NCBI GenBank assembly: GCA_023362775.1
Contig: JALMGJ010000020.1
Coordinates: forward strand, 4,774,001-4,838,000
Length of the DNA stretch: 64,000 nt
From: Charina bottae
Taxonomy: Eukaryota > Chordata > Lepidosauria > Squamata > Charinaidae
Direction: 5' to 3'
How positions within the stretch are numbered: the first letter of the stretch is position 1; the number at the start of each line of letters is the position of its first letter. The notes beneath the pieces were generated by a model. That model had not been told where the DNA came from. It did not search any database and saw only the letters and a program-made list of their open reading frames with translations. Of the stretch, positions 32,150 to 42,719 are shown in pieces. Both the position numbers and the translations under genes were made by a program.

Positions 32150-33606
32150 ACTCTCCCTTAATTCTAAGCAGAATTTGGCCCTCCCCACTTTCCATTTGAA
32201 ATCTTCCCTTCTCTTCACAAATGGGAGGGGAGAGGAATTCTAACAAGAATAGTTAAAGTAAACATGACGTGTTAGAACCTAAAATTTCTGCCAACAGAAT
32301 TCAACAGATGTTTGTAGATTCTTGCCTCTGATGGAGTATGCTGTTGCTTAGCACAATTCATGACTCAATTGACTAATTTTATTTTACGGCTTTTACTGTT
32401 TATTATTGAAAATATTTGATGGCTTGGGATGGCAATGGCTCTCCCAAGGCGGCTTGTGCATGTGTGTGAATATTAATAAAACTAACCTAAAAACAAACAC
32501 ACTTTAAATATTAAAACACCCATCTAAAATACTAAAATCCCATGGAAATCCAGGCATTCAGGTGATAGCTTGGATAAGAAAGATTGCCTGAGATTGTGCA
32601 CCTTAAAAATTAAGCATGAATCATAGCTATTCTGCCTTCTACTTCATATGTAATTTTAAAATCTGATGCCCTAATTGTTCCAGAGATTAGTATATTGCGT
32701 TAGGATAGGACTGTTTTTGTACAATGTGTTGTAAATATTGGTTATTCTTAATCCAATTTTGTCTGATCTATTCCTGTGGATTTTATTTGTTTTTTTATGC
32801 CTCGTTAGGGTAAAACATACAGTATGAACAGTTAGTAGATATTTTCTAAAAGCTACGTACCTTTTTCCCCCCCAAACTTTTGTTTACCGAGTCCATTAAA
32901 ACCTCAAATGCAGCTAATGACCTTCATCAGGTTTCAAATGATTTTGCAAATTAGCTAGTAGCAGTGAGTGTGAATTTCTATGAGAGGTGTTTTTGCACAT
33001 TGACTTCACACATCATAACAATAAAGTGATGCTTGTATTTGACTTTCTAATCACACCATTTCAGGTTAATTAATAAAATGCATAGCTCTGGGGGTTGCCC
33101 TCAGTAGTATATAATTGACTAACAGCTAAGCCATATTTCAAAAGGCCTTTGAAAAGTCCAGTGCTTTTGCAGAAGTTTTTGTCTTGTTTAGGTATGTCAT
33201 TTCCTCTAACTTTTATGCCACTGTTTAATTAGCCAAAGCTTGATATTCTCTCAGAGAAACTCTGGGAACCACTTGTGCTTTAAACTGTTCTGAAACCAGT
33301 GTGCTGTTCTCTGCTGTTTTACAGACGTCCTCCTGTTACATGTAGACTAGAGTACATCATTACATTCTACATTGGGGCACCTGGGTGAAGAACTTCTATG
33401 TAGCATTTAAAAATTTTAGAAAAACTGTTTCTCTGGTTGTAAGACTCTGAAAGTGCACTGAGGTATGGAAGATTTTTCAGAGGGTCAAAATGACTCAACC
33501 AGAATGCCTGCTGGGGAATGTAAAGACAGATTTTTAACATGAATTATCTGATATTTGTAGTTTAGAAGTGTAAAGAGGAAGCTAACTTTTAGCGGTATTG
33601 TTAAGC
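32150..33606. other. No feature recognised
   Basis: Mostly unique-looking AT-rich DNA. Confidence 0.45.
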
Positions 33607-33614
33607 ATTTACAA

Positions 33615-33804
33615 CAGGGCTTTCCAAAGTTTTCCCGCGGCGACACACCAACCGCTTTTGGGTTTTTGGGCGCCGCCGTTGGTGTGTCGCCGCGGGAAAA
33701 CCCAGAAGCGCTGATGATGATCAGCGCTTCCAGGTTGTGTGGCGACACACCAGACTGTGTGTGGCGACACACTTTTGTGTCGCCACACACAGTTTGGAAA
33801 GCAG
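33615..33804 (-). mobile_element. hAT-type MITE with palindromic core (copy 3)
   Basis: Starts CAGGGCTTTCCAAAG and ends CACAGTTTGGAAAGCAG (last bases decayed). Flanks ATTTACAA (33607-33614) and ATTTAGCA (33805-33812) match at 6 of 8. Interior: repeated GGCGACACACC and GTGTGTCGCC, and an imperfect hairpin AGCGCTGATGATGATCAGCGCT. Closest to copy 8 at 60382 but inverted. Confidence 0.9.
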
Positions 33805-33812
33805 ATTTAGCA

Positions 33813-34740
33813 GATGACATTTTCATTCTGTTTTACCTCTCACTTTGGAAATTCACACATTTATAGCTAAGCTAGACAATGTTCAAAAGACTATAGTCCA
33901 ACAGTGTTAGTTTTAGGGTTGTCTTCAAGCTCACTTTGTCACAGAAAGGAGCCATACTCTTTCAGCCTTGCCTAGTATAGAGTACAGCATCATCAAGGTA
34001 CTATTCTATTCTCAGGAAGGTCAGTGGCAGAGCATGGAGTTGGATGCATAGATTCCCATATTCCATTCTTGATGATTCTGATGAAAGGATCTTGGGAAAA
34101 TATGCTGGGGAAGATGGGAAGACCCCATTAGTGAGGATAGACAGTCATGGAGTGGAATAATTGATCCTTGAACTCTAAATAAGCTATATTAAATGTTCTA
34201 TAATGTACAGTGTGTTTCAACATGAGACATTAGCTGACTCTTTCAGCATTTGCTGAACTAGTCTAACAGACATAGGCATCTGGGTAATACAGTAGCATCG
34301 ATGACACCCTTAGAAAGAAGTGGCACATGCCCTCACATGCCTTTGGTTCAGTATCTCTTGTGTGGCTCATTGTAAACAAACTCCGCCAGCTTTAGAGAGT
34401 TCAAGAGCTGGTACAGTGTCAAATATGTTCAGCACAATACTTTGACATTTGCCCTGTAGAAGGGCTACTGTACAAATGAGCATTTATGCTAATCATATTG
34501 ACAGTGGGTCAGAACTGATAATTGATGAATGCTGCAAATTTAGCTGCTACAATATTTTTGTGCTCTTTACCTTATGCGTGTGGCATAATCTGGGTACATG
34601 ACATGATTGATGCCACATAGCACAAGGCAGGAAAAGGCTGTTCAAAAAACCACATTTTGAAACCTAGACTGTGGCACATCTTTCAGCTGTACTTGTATAT
34701 TTTGATTAGTGCTCCAGATTCAAATTTTATTTTGAAAGAA
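33813..34740. other. No feature recognised
   Basis: Unique-looking DNA. No open frame of note. Confidence 0.45.
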
Positions 34741-34746
34741 GTAGTT

Positions 34747-34814
34747 GGAAGGAAGGAAGGAAGGAAGGAAGGAAGGAAGGAAGGAAGGAAGGAAGGAAGG
34801 AAGGAAGGAAGGAA
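34747..34814. repeat. (GGAA)n microsatellite
   Basis: About 17 perfect GGAA units. Frames through it encode KEGR repeats and are artefacts. Confidence 0.97.
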
Positions 34815-35055
34815 TCATGTCTTCGCCTTCAAATGCTTGTTTTAAAGTACTGTATGTATTTTTGTTATAAACGTTTTAAGGCATCTTAAATGATTATATG
34901 AATAGAAAAGCAAGATAGAAATCCAATAAGTAGGGAGGCAGGTACCTCACCTCTGCCGCTGTAGCTTCATTAGACTTTTTCCTTTTGAGTAGACTTTAAA
35001 CCCAACCAACTGCCAATCAGATACTGAAAGTGATGGCCCTAAGAAATAAACTGTT

Positions 35056-35142
35056 GGTTGTTGTGGGTTTTCCGGGCTGTGTGGCCGTGTTCACAAAACC
35101 CACAACAACCATCGGATTCCGGACGTGAAAGCCTTCGACTAT
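35056..35142 (-). mobile_element. Penelope-like short insert with 12-bp target duplication
   Basis: 87 bp flanked by exact AAATAAACTGTT (35044-35055 and 35143-35154). The left part, GGTTGTTGTGGGTTTTCCGG and GCTGTGTGGCCGTG, is the complement of the 3' block of the 20989 insert. It is followed by AAAACCCACAACAACC and TCGGATTCCGG with GAAAGCCTTCGAC. The arms GGTTGTTGTGGGTTTT and AAAACCCACAACAACC are exact inverted copies, so two element ends are joined in opposite orientation. Confidence 0.75.
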
Positions 35143-35154
35143 AAATAAACTGTT

Positions 35155-36524
35155 ATTTACTTCTGCCCTGCTTGTATGCCTTTTTTGTTCTGATGGGGGC
35201 AAAATGGTCCTTGTCATCTTTCTCTTCCTGTATGAGTTTTCCCCCCGAATATTTCTGGTGGAGAATTAAATCCAGAAGAGTCCTGTGACCTCTCTAACAG
35301 GAACTCTGACTAGAGAAAAGTTCTTTAATCTTGTTCCATGATGGAACAGATTCACTCATGACTAATTACCATTGACAGACATGTACAGTACGTGTCTAAC
35401 CCATTTCTAAAGAAATCCATGTGGATGGCCATCAGCTCCACAGGTTAACTATATATTGTTTGAAGAAGCACTTTATTGTACGTGTCCTGAATCTCCCACC
35501 ATTTAACTTCATGTTAGAAGGAGAAAATGCTTTTTGTATCCATTTTCTACCCAACAGATTTATGTTATGTGTTCTTTAGTAAGACTAGCTGCTCCCATAC
35601 AGCCATTATGCCACAGAGGAGTGTCGCTGATGTGTTAAAACATTTGCATATGGTTTCTCTCACCAGGTGTCATAAGAGATCACACCACAAATTGTATCTC
35701 TCTCTTCTATGGGAAATGGCCTGAGACCCAATCTGCGTCTCAGTAAAGTTGCCTGACTGCTCTCATTCTAGCTGTACAACTTAGTAGTGTGGGAGGCCAA
35801 GGATATCATGGACCTCAGACAATGGCTTCTGTTCTGAGGCAGCATTGAGAAAGGGCAGCATTTTGGCTATGTAAACCTCAGCGGCAGATAAGCAAAAAAT
35901 CAGTTCAATTTGATGAAAAGCTCTTCTGTTTTAAAGAAAAGTTAACAAGCTCACAAAAGTGGATTTGTTCCCACATCAGGAGGGCCATTAACTTTAAGAC
36001 AATTTTGTTTTGAAGACAAGACATACATTCATAATTTTGAAGTAATTTACTGGCAGATCTGGGTGTACTGAAAGTAGATAAACAAGGAATGAAATGAAAA
36101 AGTGATATTTCATGATATTATTTATGTTATTTTACAAATATAAACCTCTTTGCACAGAGGTCATTCCAATACTATTACTACTGTGAGACTTAAAAAAATA
36201 AATTAAAGAATATTGGAATGATGTATATTTTTATGGGATTGTACAGTACATTATAAAAAATTGTCATTGCAGTACAGAATATTTAATTCTGGTATTTAGA
36301 GCTGGTTCAAACAGAAACTAAATTATTGCAACTGCAGAATAAAATATTGAGATACTCTATAAAGTCTAATATCAGTTCAGTCCTTCAAGGAAAAAAACAG
36401 AGTTCTCCAAATGCTTTTTTTCCCTAAAGAACAATGCACTGAAGGCAAAATAAAGAAATAGGACAAATACCATGGTTTAGGCATGATAAGATTTCCATGA
36501 AAATTGGGATGTATGCTTACGCTG
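35155..36524. other. No feature recognised
   Basis: AT-rich, unique-looking DNA. Confidence 0.45.
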
Positions 36525-36630
36525 GTGGGGTAGTGAGTATCGTGGTTAATTTGTTGGATTTGGATTAGAGAGAACCAGGTTCATCTTCCCACCCATTCAT
36601 AGACTTGCCTTTAGGCCAATCTGTCTCAGT
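36525..36630 (+). repeat. Old tRNA-derived SINE remnant
   Basis: GTGGTTAATTTGTTGGATTT, GAACCAGGTTCATCTTCCC and a decayed GGCCAATCTGTCTCAG tail match the SINE type seen at 9488 and 57195. Confidence 0.55.
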
Positions 36631-37228
36631 TTAATTTATACATAGGATAAAATGAGCAGGGAATCTGTTTAAATTGTCCTGAGAAAGAAAAAGCAAGAAA
36701 TAAACTTTTAAAAGGCAAATTGTTTTACATAGCATTAGATAATCTGTTTCAGTGGGAGGAAAGAAACAGAATAGATTATTTTGTGTAATCTTGAAGTTAG
36801 TATCACAATTTACATGCTTCAATAGCATGCCATTAATTGGAAAATATTGTGGCTTATTTTCTGTATTCCAAATGAATGAATATTTTTTATGCTATACATT
36901 GATTTCCATGCCATATCATTGTCTCTTCAAATAAAAAGGCTAATCATGAACAAATGTAATAGTGTTTCATTGTTGGTATTTACATTATTTTCACTGTAGC
37001 TTTTTATATTAGATTGTTCTGATCAATACGTTCTTAATTTGATACTGAAGAAAATGGCTTCTTTTAAAGGACAGTATCAGTACTACACTATTGTTTAAAC
37101 TGTGATGTTAAACAAATTTGGCTAACGGTCTGTCATAGGTCTTATCTGCTCTGCTAGGTTGCCTTATCACTAGTTCGAGCCAGTTTGGATGGTAGAAATA
37201 GAGGCCACTACTCTGTGCTCGATGATAA
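36631..37228. other. No feature recognised
   Basis: AT-rich, unique-looking DNA. Confidence 0.45.
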
Positions 37229-37455
37229 GGGGCACAATGGCTCAGCGGGTAAGACGCCAGGCTTGTCGATCAGAAGGTCGCAAGTTCGGAGGTTCGAATC
37301 CCTAGCCCTGTGTGCGGAGTGAGCTCCCGCACTAGCCCCAGCTCTTGCCAACCTAGCAATTCGAAAGCATGTAAAAAGCATGTAAATGCAAGTAGATGAA
37401 TAGGTACCACTTCGGTGGGTAGGTAACAGTGTTTCACGTGCGTCATGCCGGCCAT
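37229..37455 (+). repeat. Sauria-type tRNA SINE, 3' truncated
   Basis: Head with A box TGGCTCAGCGG and B box GGTTCGAATCC, body through GTGCGTCATGCCGGCC, then abruptly unrelated AT-rich DNA. A local duplication AAAGCATGTAAA is present near 37365. The Bov-B-like end is missing, so a later deletion is more likely than 5'-type truncation. Confidence 0.9.
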
Positions 37456-37941
37456 AACTTGAATGTTCTGTTCTTTTGAAAAAATAAAAAAAATTGTCAT
37501 AAATTATAGCCAGACAAGGTTGAAATGTGCAGGATAAGTTATGGGTGATTTAATTAAGGATACTTTTTTAAATTGCAGCTTTCAGCAAGCCCTGCTCATT
37601 AACTACAGTTTAATTTTGTATCCCCAAAGTAGATTCTAGAGAATAATCTTTTTAAATACACGAATAATTCTGTGACAGGTGTTCAAGTAAATGCTATTTT
37701 TACATTTAACTCCTAAAACTAGAAAAAGAGATTCGAGATACTTTTTTTAGAAGGTTGGTAGATATTATACATAGCTGCAAGATCCTGCTGGAGTCAGAAA
37801 TCACATTGTACATTGATACAATGATGTGTAGGAAAATGCCACCCTGTAAATCAAATTGAGGTAGGTGTGGAAGAGGCTGAAAACTAGGGCTTCTACAGTT
37901 GCTTCCCTTAAAATGTGACTTGCCTGTATATGCACAAAGCC
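37456..37941. other. No feature recognised
   Basis: AT-rich, unique-looking DNA before MITE copy 4. Confidence 0.45.
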
Positions 37942-37949
37942 AGTTAGAC

Positions 37950-38177
37950 CAGTGCTTTCCAAACTGCCGCCATTGGTGACACACCGCAGCACGGCAGCTG
38001 TGCGGGGGGGGTGTGCGGTGGTGTGCACGGTGGCGGCGGCGGCCTCGCTAAAACGCGGAAGCACTGATGGCGCGCCACCGCCGCCGTGCATGCGCCCCCG
38101 CGCCGCCGCTTCACGACACACTAAACTGTGTTTTGCGACACACTAAAGTGTCGCGAGACACAGTTTGGAAATCTATG
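37950..38177 (-). mobile_element. hAT-type MITE (copy 4)
   Basis: Starts CAGTGCTTTCCAAACTGCC and ends CACAGTTTGGAAATCTATG. Exact 8-bp target duplication AGTTAGAC at 37942-37949 and 38178-38185. The GTGTCG-motif end is at the right, so it is inverted relative to copy 1. Interior GC-rich with GTGCGGTGGTG and CCGCCGCCGTGCATGCG. Frames through it are artefacts. Confidence 0.95.
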
Positions 38178-38185
38178 AGTTAGAC

Positions 38186-38603
38186 AAAGGGAGTTGAGGT
38201 GTTGGAAACTATAAGTGATTATATTCATATATATTCTTCCTTTTTGCTTTTTAGCAAATAATAGAATAAAAATAGACTCTTCCTTCCAGTGGTTATTTGG
38301 CAAAAATGCCCAGAATTTGTACCTTTCAGACTAGAAAAGTTGGAGACCCCTTCTTTAGTAGGTTAGGAGAAGCAGTATTTATACCGCCAAGAGGGAAGGT
38401 TTTGCTATTGTGACTCATTCTTCGCACCCATCTTGCCAGTGGTGAACTCACTGCTGAAACAGTGGAGTTAGAGGTCTCCATACAGATGGCAGGAACAATG
38501 GTCTCTACTACAGCCTACTTGGAGCACCAACTCTACTGTCTCTGCTTGGGAGAGCTAAGCTTGGGAACTAAGCAGAGACTATCAGCACTTCCTCAAATGG
38601 TAA
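38186..38603. other. No major feature; 10-bp inverted repeat
   Basis: GTCTCTGCTT (38538-38547) and AAGCAGAGAC (38570-38579) form a perfect hairpin stem with a 22-nt loop. Otherwise unique-looking, perhaps diverged Bov-B upstream sequence. Confidence 0.5.
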
Positions 38604-38995
38604 TTGCTCCCCATTTTATGCTTATGGTACAGTGGCAGTTGTTGGAGGAAAATTCTGAGAGTGCCTTGGACTGCAAGAAGATCAAACCAGTCCATACTCC
38701 AGGAAATAGAGCCAGACTGCTCACTTGAGGGAATTATATTAAAGGCAAAACTGAAGTACTTTGGCCACATAATGAGAACACAAGATACCCTGGAGAAGAA
38801 GCTGATGCTAGGGAAAGTGGAAGGCAAAAGGAAGAGGGGCCGACCAAGGGCAAGATGGATGGATGATATTCTGGAGGTGACAGACTCAACCATGGGGGAG
38901 CTGGGGGTGGTGACGGCTGACAGGAAGCTCTGGCGTGGGCTGGTCCATGAAGTCACGAAGAGTCGGAAGTGGCTGAACGAATAAACAACAAACAG
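38604..38995 (+). pseudogene. Young Bov-B LINE 3' end with ORF2 C-terminus
   Basis: The frame 38604-38984 reads ILRVPWTARRSNQSILQEI, LKAKLKYFGHIMRTQDTLEK and RGRPRARWMDDILEVTDST, and ends KSRKWLNE-stop. Then comes the terminal AATAAACAACAAACA. Homology begins at about 38647. This is the full C-terminal domain after the reverse transcriptase; the catalytic domain is missing (5' truncation). Bov-B is the probable partner of the SINEs here, since their tails match its 3' end (GAGTCGGAAGTGGCTG). Confidence 0.92.
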
Positions 38996-39487
38996 TGTCA
39001 GTGTCAGGCTAATAGTGAGATTTTGCTTGATCAAACAACTTCCCTCTTATGCCCCCCCGCCCCCGTAAAAATTCTGGACATATTACAGATTTTTAAATGA
39101 CTGCTTTTACTAAGGTTCTTACCTTCATAGATGTTCGTATTGTAGAACTCGTGTACACAAAAGTGAAATTACAATTTAACAATTCCCTGAATTTGCTGTT
39201 CTACTATGAGTGTACAAGTGCAAAGTCTTTCTTATTTAGAAGTTGAGTTTATTATCCAAGCTAGTACTGTTGGCTGCTCCTCTTACCCTCTACCATCTTC
39301 CGAATTATCATTCCTTTTCCAAAAGTATAAAGTCTGAACCTTATACACCAGAAGCAGTATCCTATGGTGTTCTAGTTGCTTGTATTGTCATTATACACAA
39401 GATACATGATGCCTACAGTGATCCTGAATATTTCTGCAGTGCAGTAAAGATCTGATCTTAAACATGGGACAAGATATAGTATGAATT
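38996..39487. other. No feature recognised
   Basis: Unique-looking DNA with a C-rich block near 39052. Confidence 0.45.
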
Positions 39488-39715
39488 AAAGCCACTGAGT
39501 TGAGCTTGACTTCTGGTAATCTCATCAGTGCGGGTTTTTTTTTTTTTTTTTGCAGCATTATGGAAATGGTCTGCATTGCCTTACTTTGAATGTACAGTAT
39601 GTTGTTGGTTTTTTAAAAATTTCCCAGTCTAGCCAGCAGCCCTGGAATTCCCAGGCAGTCTCCCATCTACATACTAACCAGGGCCAACCCTTCTTGGCTG
39701 CCAAGATCAGCAAAG
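39488..39715 (-). repeat. 5S rRNA-derived SINE with Bov-B-like tail
   Basis: On the minus strand, 39712-39640 closely follows the 3' half of vertebrate 5S rRNA (block GGTTAGTATGTAGATGGGAG then CTGCCTGGGAATTCC, versus 5S GGTTAGTACTTGGATGGGAG and CCGCCTGGGAATACC). The left end (CCAGAAGTCAAGCTCAACTC with poly-A, here T16 at about 39536) resembles a Bov-B tail. This agrees with the known 5S-derived SINEs of lizards. The 5' part of the 5S is missing or diverged. Not a functional 5S gene. Confidence 0.8.
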
Positions 39716-40012
39716 TTCTGTTTTTGTACTCATTGTGAATTTGACAGCAGAGAAGCAAATGGTCAGTACTGCAAATACTTTTGCAGTCTGCAACGTGATT
39801 TCTAAAAAGGCACCCTAACTTTAAAGTACTCCTGACACTTTAGCTGCCCCTTTTGTGAAGGAGAAGGCAGTGTTTGTAAATGCCGACTTTATACTTTTGG
39901 AAAAGGAATGATAATTGGGAAGATGGTAGAGGGTAAGAGGAGTAGCCAAAAGTACTGGCTTTGTAGTGCTTACTGGGACAAAGCTGAGATAGCTATTTCC
40001 TGCACGTTATCT
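39716..40012. other. No feature recognised
   Basis: Unique-looking DNA before MITE copy 5. Confidence 0.45.
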
Positions 40013-40020
40013 CACTAACT

Positions 40021-40327
40021 CAGTGCTTTCCAAACTGCCGCCGTTGGTGACACACCAATGGCGACGGCGGCGCGGGGGTGCGCATGGCAGTGGGGGTGTA
40101 CATGGCAGCGGTGCGGGGGTGTGTGCGGTGGTGGTGGCATGTGCAGCGGCAGCGGCCTCGTGTTTTCTGCTAAAATGCGGAAGCGCTGATGGAACGCCGC
40201 TGCCGTTGTCGCCGCCGCCGCCGCCACCATCCACACCCCCGCCGCTGCTTCCAGGTTGTGTTGCGACACACTAAACTGTGTGTTGCGACACACTAAAGTG
40301 TCGCGACACACAGTTTGGAAAGCTATG
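40021..40327 (-). mobile_element. hAT-type MITE (copy 5)
   Basis: Starts CAGTGCTTTCCAAACTGCC, ends CACAGTTTGGAAAGCTATG. Exact target duplication CACTAACT at 40013-40020 and 40328-40335. The GTGTCGCGACACAC motifs are at the right end. Interior of GC-rich (GGCGGC, GTGCGGTGG) sequence plus AAATGCGGAAGCGCTGATGG shared with copies 4, 7 and 9. No coding capacity. Confidence 0.95.
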
Positions 40328-40335
40328 CACTAACT

Positions 40336-40815
40336 GCTGGTTCAGTGGTAGAATTCTTACCTGCCACTAATAATATCATTGTACCCCACAGGATCTTGCT
40401 GCTTTCATTACAATGCTGTCACGTTGCAAGCTCTGCCCCTTTCTGGTGTGCATGTGACATCATGATGCCCATAGAAAAGAGACAGGGATTACACTGTAAT
40501 GCTGCTTGCATCATGGGACTCCAGTTGTCCTTCCTGCAGATGCTGCTTTTCTATCCATTTTCTTCATTTTCTGTCCCTTTCTCAAGCTGTCTCCCCACTT
40601 CCCTAGCATATAACAAGGCCAATTGTTTTTGTGCCTTAAGTGCCTCTTAGCCCCAAAACAGAAAGAGTCCAGAATCTTGGCTCAACCCAAGATGCCCTGG
40701 AGTTTCTGAGGGCCACAGATGGAGCAATGAAACATGCCAAATTACAAAACACTAGGTGGAGTTATTTTGTTGATTTGACACAGAATTAAACTTAATCTCC
40801 TGGAAATTTCTCCTG
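40336..40815. other. No feature recognised
   Basis: Unique-looking DNA. The 111-residue frame at 40315 starts inside the MITE and has no motif. Confidence 0.4.
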
Positions 40816-41275
40816 GAAATATCACCTTTAAAGCCCTACATGGCATGGGGCCAGGGTACCTGAGGGACCGTCTCATCCTGATAATATTGACCTGCCCCAC
40901 CCGCTCATGCAGAGAGGGCATGCTTCGGACCCCTTCAACAAGAGAACCATCTAGCGGGGTCCAGGAGGCGAGCCTTCTCTGCGATAGCGCCCGTATTGTG
41001 GAACATCTTGCCCCCGGAGGTGAGGCTGGCCCCCTCACTCCTGACCTTCCGGAAGACTCTTAAGTCCTGGCTCTGCCACCTTGCCTGGGACGAGGGAGGT
41101 AATAGTACCTCCTGGGGGTGGCTGGCCCCATAACGTCCTCCTGATAGCGGATTTTACCATCTCTTGGATTTTTACCTATTTTTATCTATTTATTGTTATA
41201 TTGTAATTTTATATGTATAGATTTTAACTATTGATATGCTGTAAACCGCCCAGAGTCCCCTATTTGGGGAGATTG
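40816..41275 (+). pseudogene. CR1-type LINE 3' end with ORF2 C-terminus
   Basis: Reads KALHGMGPGYLRDRLI, then after small frameshifts REPSSGVQEASLLCDSA, EHLAPGGEAG and the LLTFRKTLKSWLCHLAWDEG block. Next is the 3' UTR (GGTAATAGTACCTCCTGGGG) and the end AAACCGCCCAGAGTCCCC. Same subfamily as 17339 and 21488. Reverse transcriptase absent. Confidence 0.85.
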
Positions 41276-41284
41276 AATGCGTAC

Positions 41285-41403
41285 CCACTGACTCTCTGGC
41301 CAGTGGTTCGTTCCTTGATGTGGTATGGTTAGGAATCTTTTCCTAACACTGAACCAGTATTTACCTCCTGTGCTTTAAATCCATTATTCTGTGTCCTCAC
41401 ATG
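41285..41403 (-). repeat. Old CR1-type UTR remnant, left part
   Basis: GAATCTTTTCCTAACACTGA and AAATCCATTATTCTGTGTCC resemble ancient CR1 UTR. A second part, GATGCAGCCTAAAAGTCAAT ... TTTGTAATCAACTGTCATTC, follows on the other side of MITE copy 6 (about 42030-42180). The MITE appears to have split an old CR1. Confidence 0.5.
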
Positions 41404-41411
41404 ATTTAGAA

Positions 41412-42021
41412 CAGAGCTTTCCAAACTGTGCGTTGGGACACGTTAGTGTGTCGGCTGCAGTGTCTGGGTGTGTCGCGACTGCTGCTGCCTCTGAGCCCTG
41501 CCAGGATTCCGCGCAGGTCCTAGTGCGTGCCTTGTGCCTTGCTGCCTCCAAACCTGCTGTGATTCCGCGCAGGTCCTAGTGCCTGCCTTGTGCCTTGCTG
41601 CCTCCAAACCTGCCCTGCCAGGATTCCGTGCAGGTCCTAGTGCCTGCCTTGTCCCTGGCTGCCTCCAAACCTGCTGTGATTCTGCGCAGGTCCTAGTGTC
41701 TGCCTTGTGCCTTGCTGCCTCCAAACCTGCCCTGCCAGGATTCCGCGCAGGTCCTAGTGCCTGCCTTGTGCCTGGCTGCCTCCATAACTGCTGTGATTCC
41801 GCGCATGTCCTAGTGCCTGCCTTGTGCCTTGCTGCCTCCAAACCTGCCCTGCCAGGATTCTGCGCAGGTCCTAGTGCCTGCCTTGTCCCTGGCTGCCTCC
41901 AAACCTGCTGTGATTCCGCGTAGGTCCTAGTGCCTGCCTTGTGCCCTGCTGTAAGAGTGTGTCGCGAAATGATGCATGTCTAAAAAGTGTGTCACCAACA
42001 TGAAAAGCTTGGAAAGCTCTG
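41412..42021 (+). mobile_element. hAT-type MITE expanded by a higher-order VNTR (copy 6)
   Basis: Starts CAGAGCTTTCCAAACTGTG and ends GCTTGGAAAGCTCTG. Exact target duplication ATTTAGAA at 41404-41411 and 42022-42029. At 610 bp it is the largest copy because of the VNTR at 41505-41950. Outside the VNTR it matches copy 2 (GTGTCGGCTGCAGTGTCTGG, AATGATGCATGTCTAAAAAG). Frames of 129 and 132 residues on opposite strands exist because the repeat period is a multiple of three. Confidence 0.95.
41505..41950. repeat. Alternating 56/61-bp VNTR (117-bp higher-order unit)
   Basis: Eight units each begin GATTCCGCGCAGGTCCTAGT or a close variant. They alternate strictly between a form ending CTGCTGT (~56 bp) and a form ending CTGCCCTGCCAG (~61 bp), giving four 117-bp dimers. 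The related copy at 25746 has three units in the same alternation. Confidence 0.93.
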
Positions 42022-42179
42022 ATTTAGAAACTGCATTTCTGATGATGCAGCCTAAAAGTCAATTTGTGGTTCTTGTTTCCATGTCATACTTGTCTCTCAA
42101 TATGTAATCAAACATACTCAGTTTGTAATCAACTGTCATTCTAGGATTCTTTGCATAAGTACTATTGCCTACTAGTGTT

Positions 42180-42480
42180 GCCCATTTAATAGGCTTCAGG
42201 GTCCAATTCAAAGTGCTGATTGTCTTCTGTAAAGCCTGTTATGGCATGACACTGGGATATAGAAGGGACCTCCTTGACAAATATGATTCTGCCTGTCTGG
42301 TTCAAACATTGGGAGGGGGCTGCTAAAGATCTCATCCCCAAGGGAAATGAAGGAGAAGGACTATGAGGCAGTCCTTCTCTGCAAGTCTTTGGACCCCACA
42401 ATAATTGTAGAATGTCCATATATTTTGTTTGTTTATTTATTTTCTGTTATCTAAATTTTTATACTGTTTTTAATATTTGA
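42180..42480 (+). pseudogene. Diverged CR1-type ORF2 C-terminal remnant
   Basis: The plus strand reads VQFKVLIVFCKACYGM, LGYRRDLLDKYDSACLVQTL and LIPKGNEGEGL with frameshifts. The order matches the K-LI-FKALHG / GYLRDLL / LRS region of CR1-like LINEs, followed by an AT-rich tail. Older than the copy at 40816. Confidence 0.6.
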
Positions 42481-42499
42481 GGTATGCTAACTTTTGGTT

Positions 42500-42719
42500 A
42501 AAAGGGGTGTGGTGGCTCAGCGGGTAAGACACCAGGCTTGTCGATCGGAAGTTCGCAAGTCCGGAGGTTCAAATCCCTAGCCCCGTGTGATGGAGTGAGC
42601 TCCCGCACTCGCCCCAGCTCTTGCCAACCTAGCAATTCGAAAGCATGCAAATGCAAGTAGATGAATAGGTACCACTCTGGTGGGCAGGTAACAGTGCTCT
42701 GCACGCGTCATGCGGCCAC
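42500..42719 (+). repeat. Sauria-type SINE, 5' part, interrupted by solo LTR
   Basis: Head with A box TGGCTCAGCGG and B box GGTTCAAATCC; body to CATGCGGCCAC. It continues at 43312. The outer target duplication AACTTTTGGTT (42489-42499 and 43437-43447) frames the whole nested unit. Confidence 0.95.

Noticed and set aside
39640..39712. Functional 5S rRNA gene
   Set aside because: Only the 3' half is present, it is diverged, and it is fused to a Bov-B-like SINE tail.
41443..41923. Opposing 132- and 129-residue frames that look like a repetitive secreted protein
   Set aside because: They exist only because the 117-bp repeat inside the MITE is a multiple of three; both strands are open.
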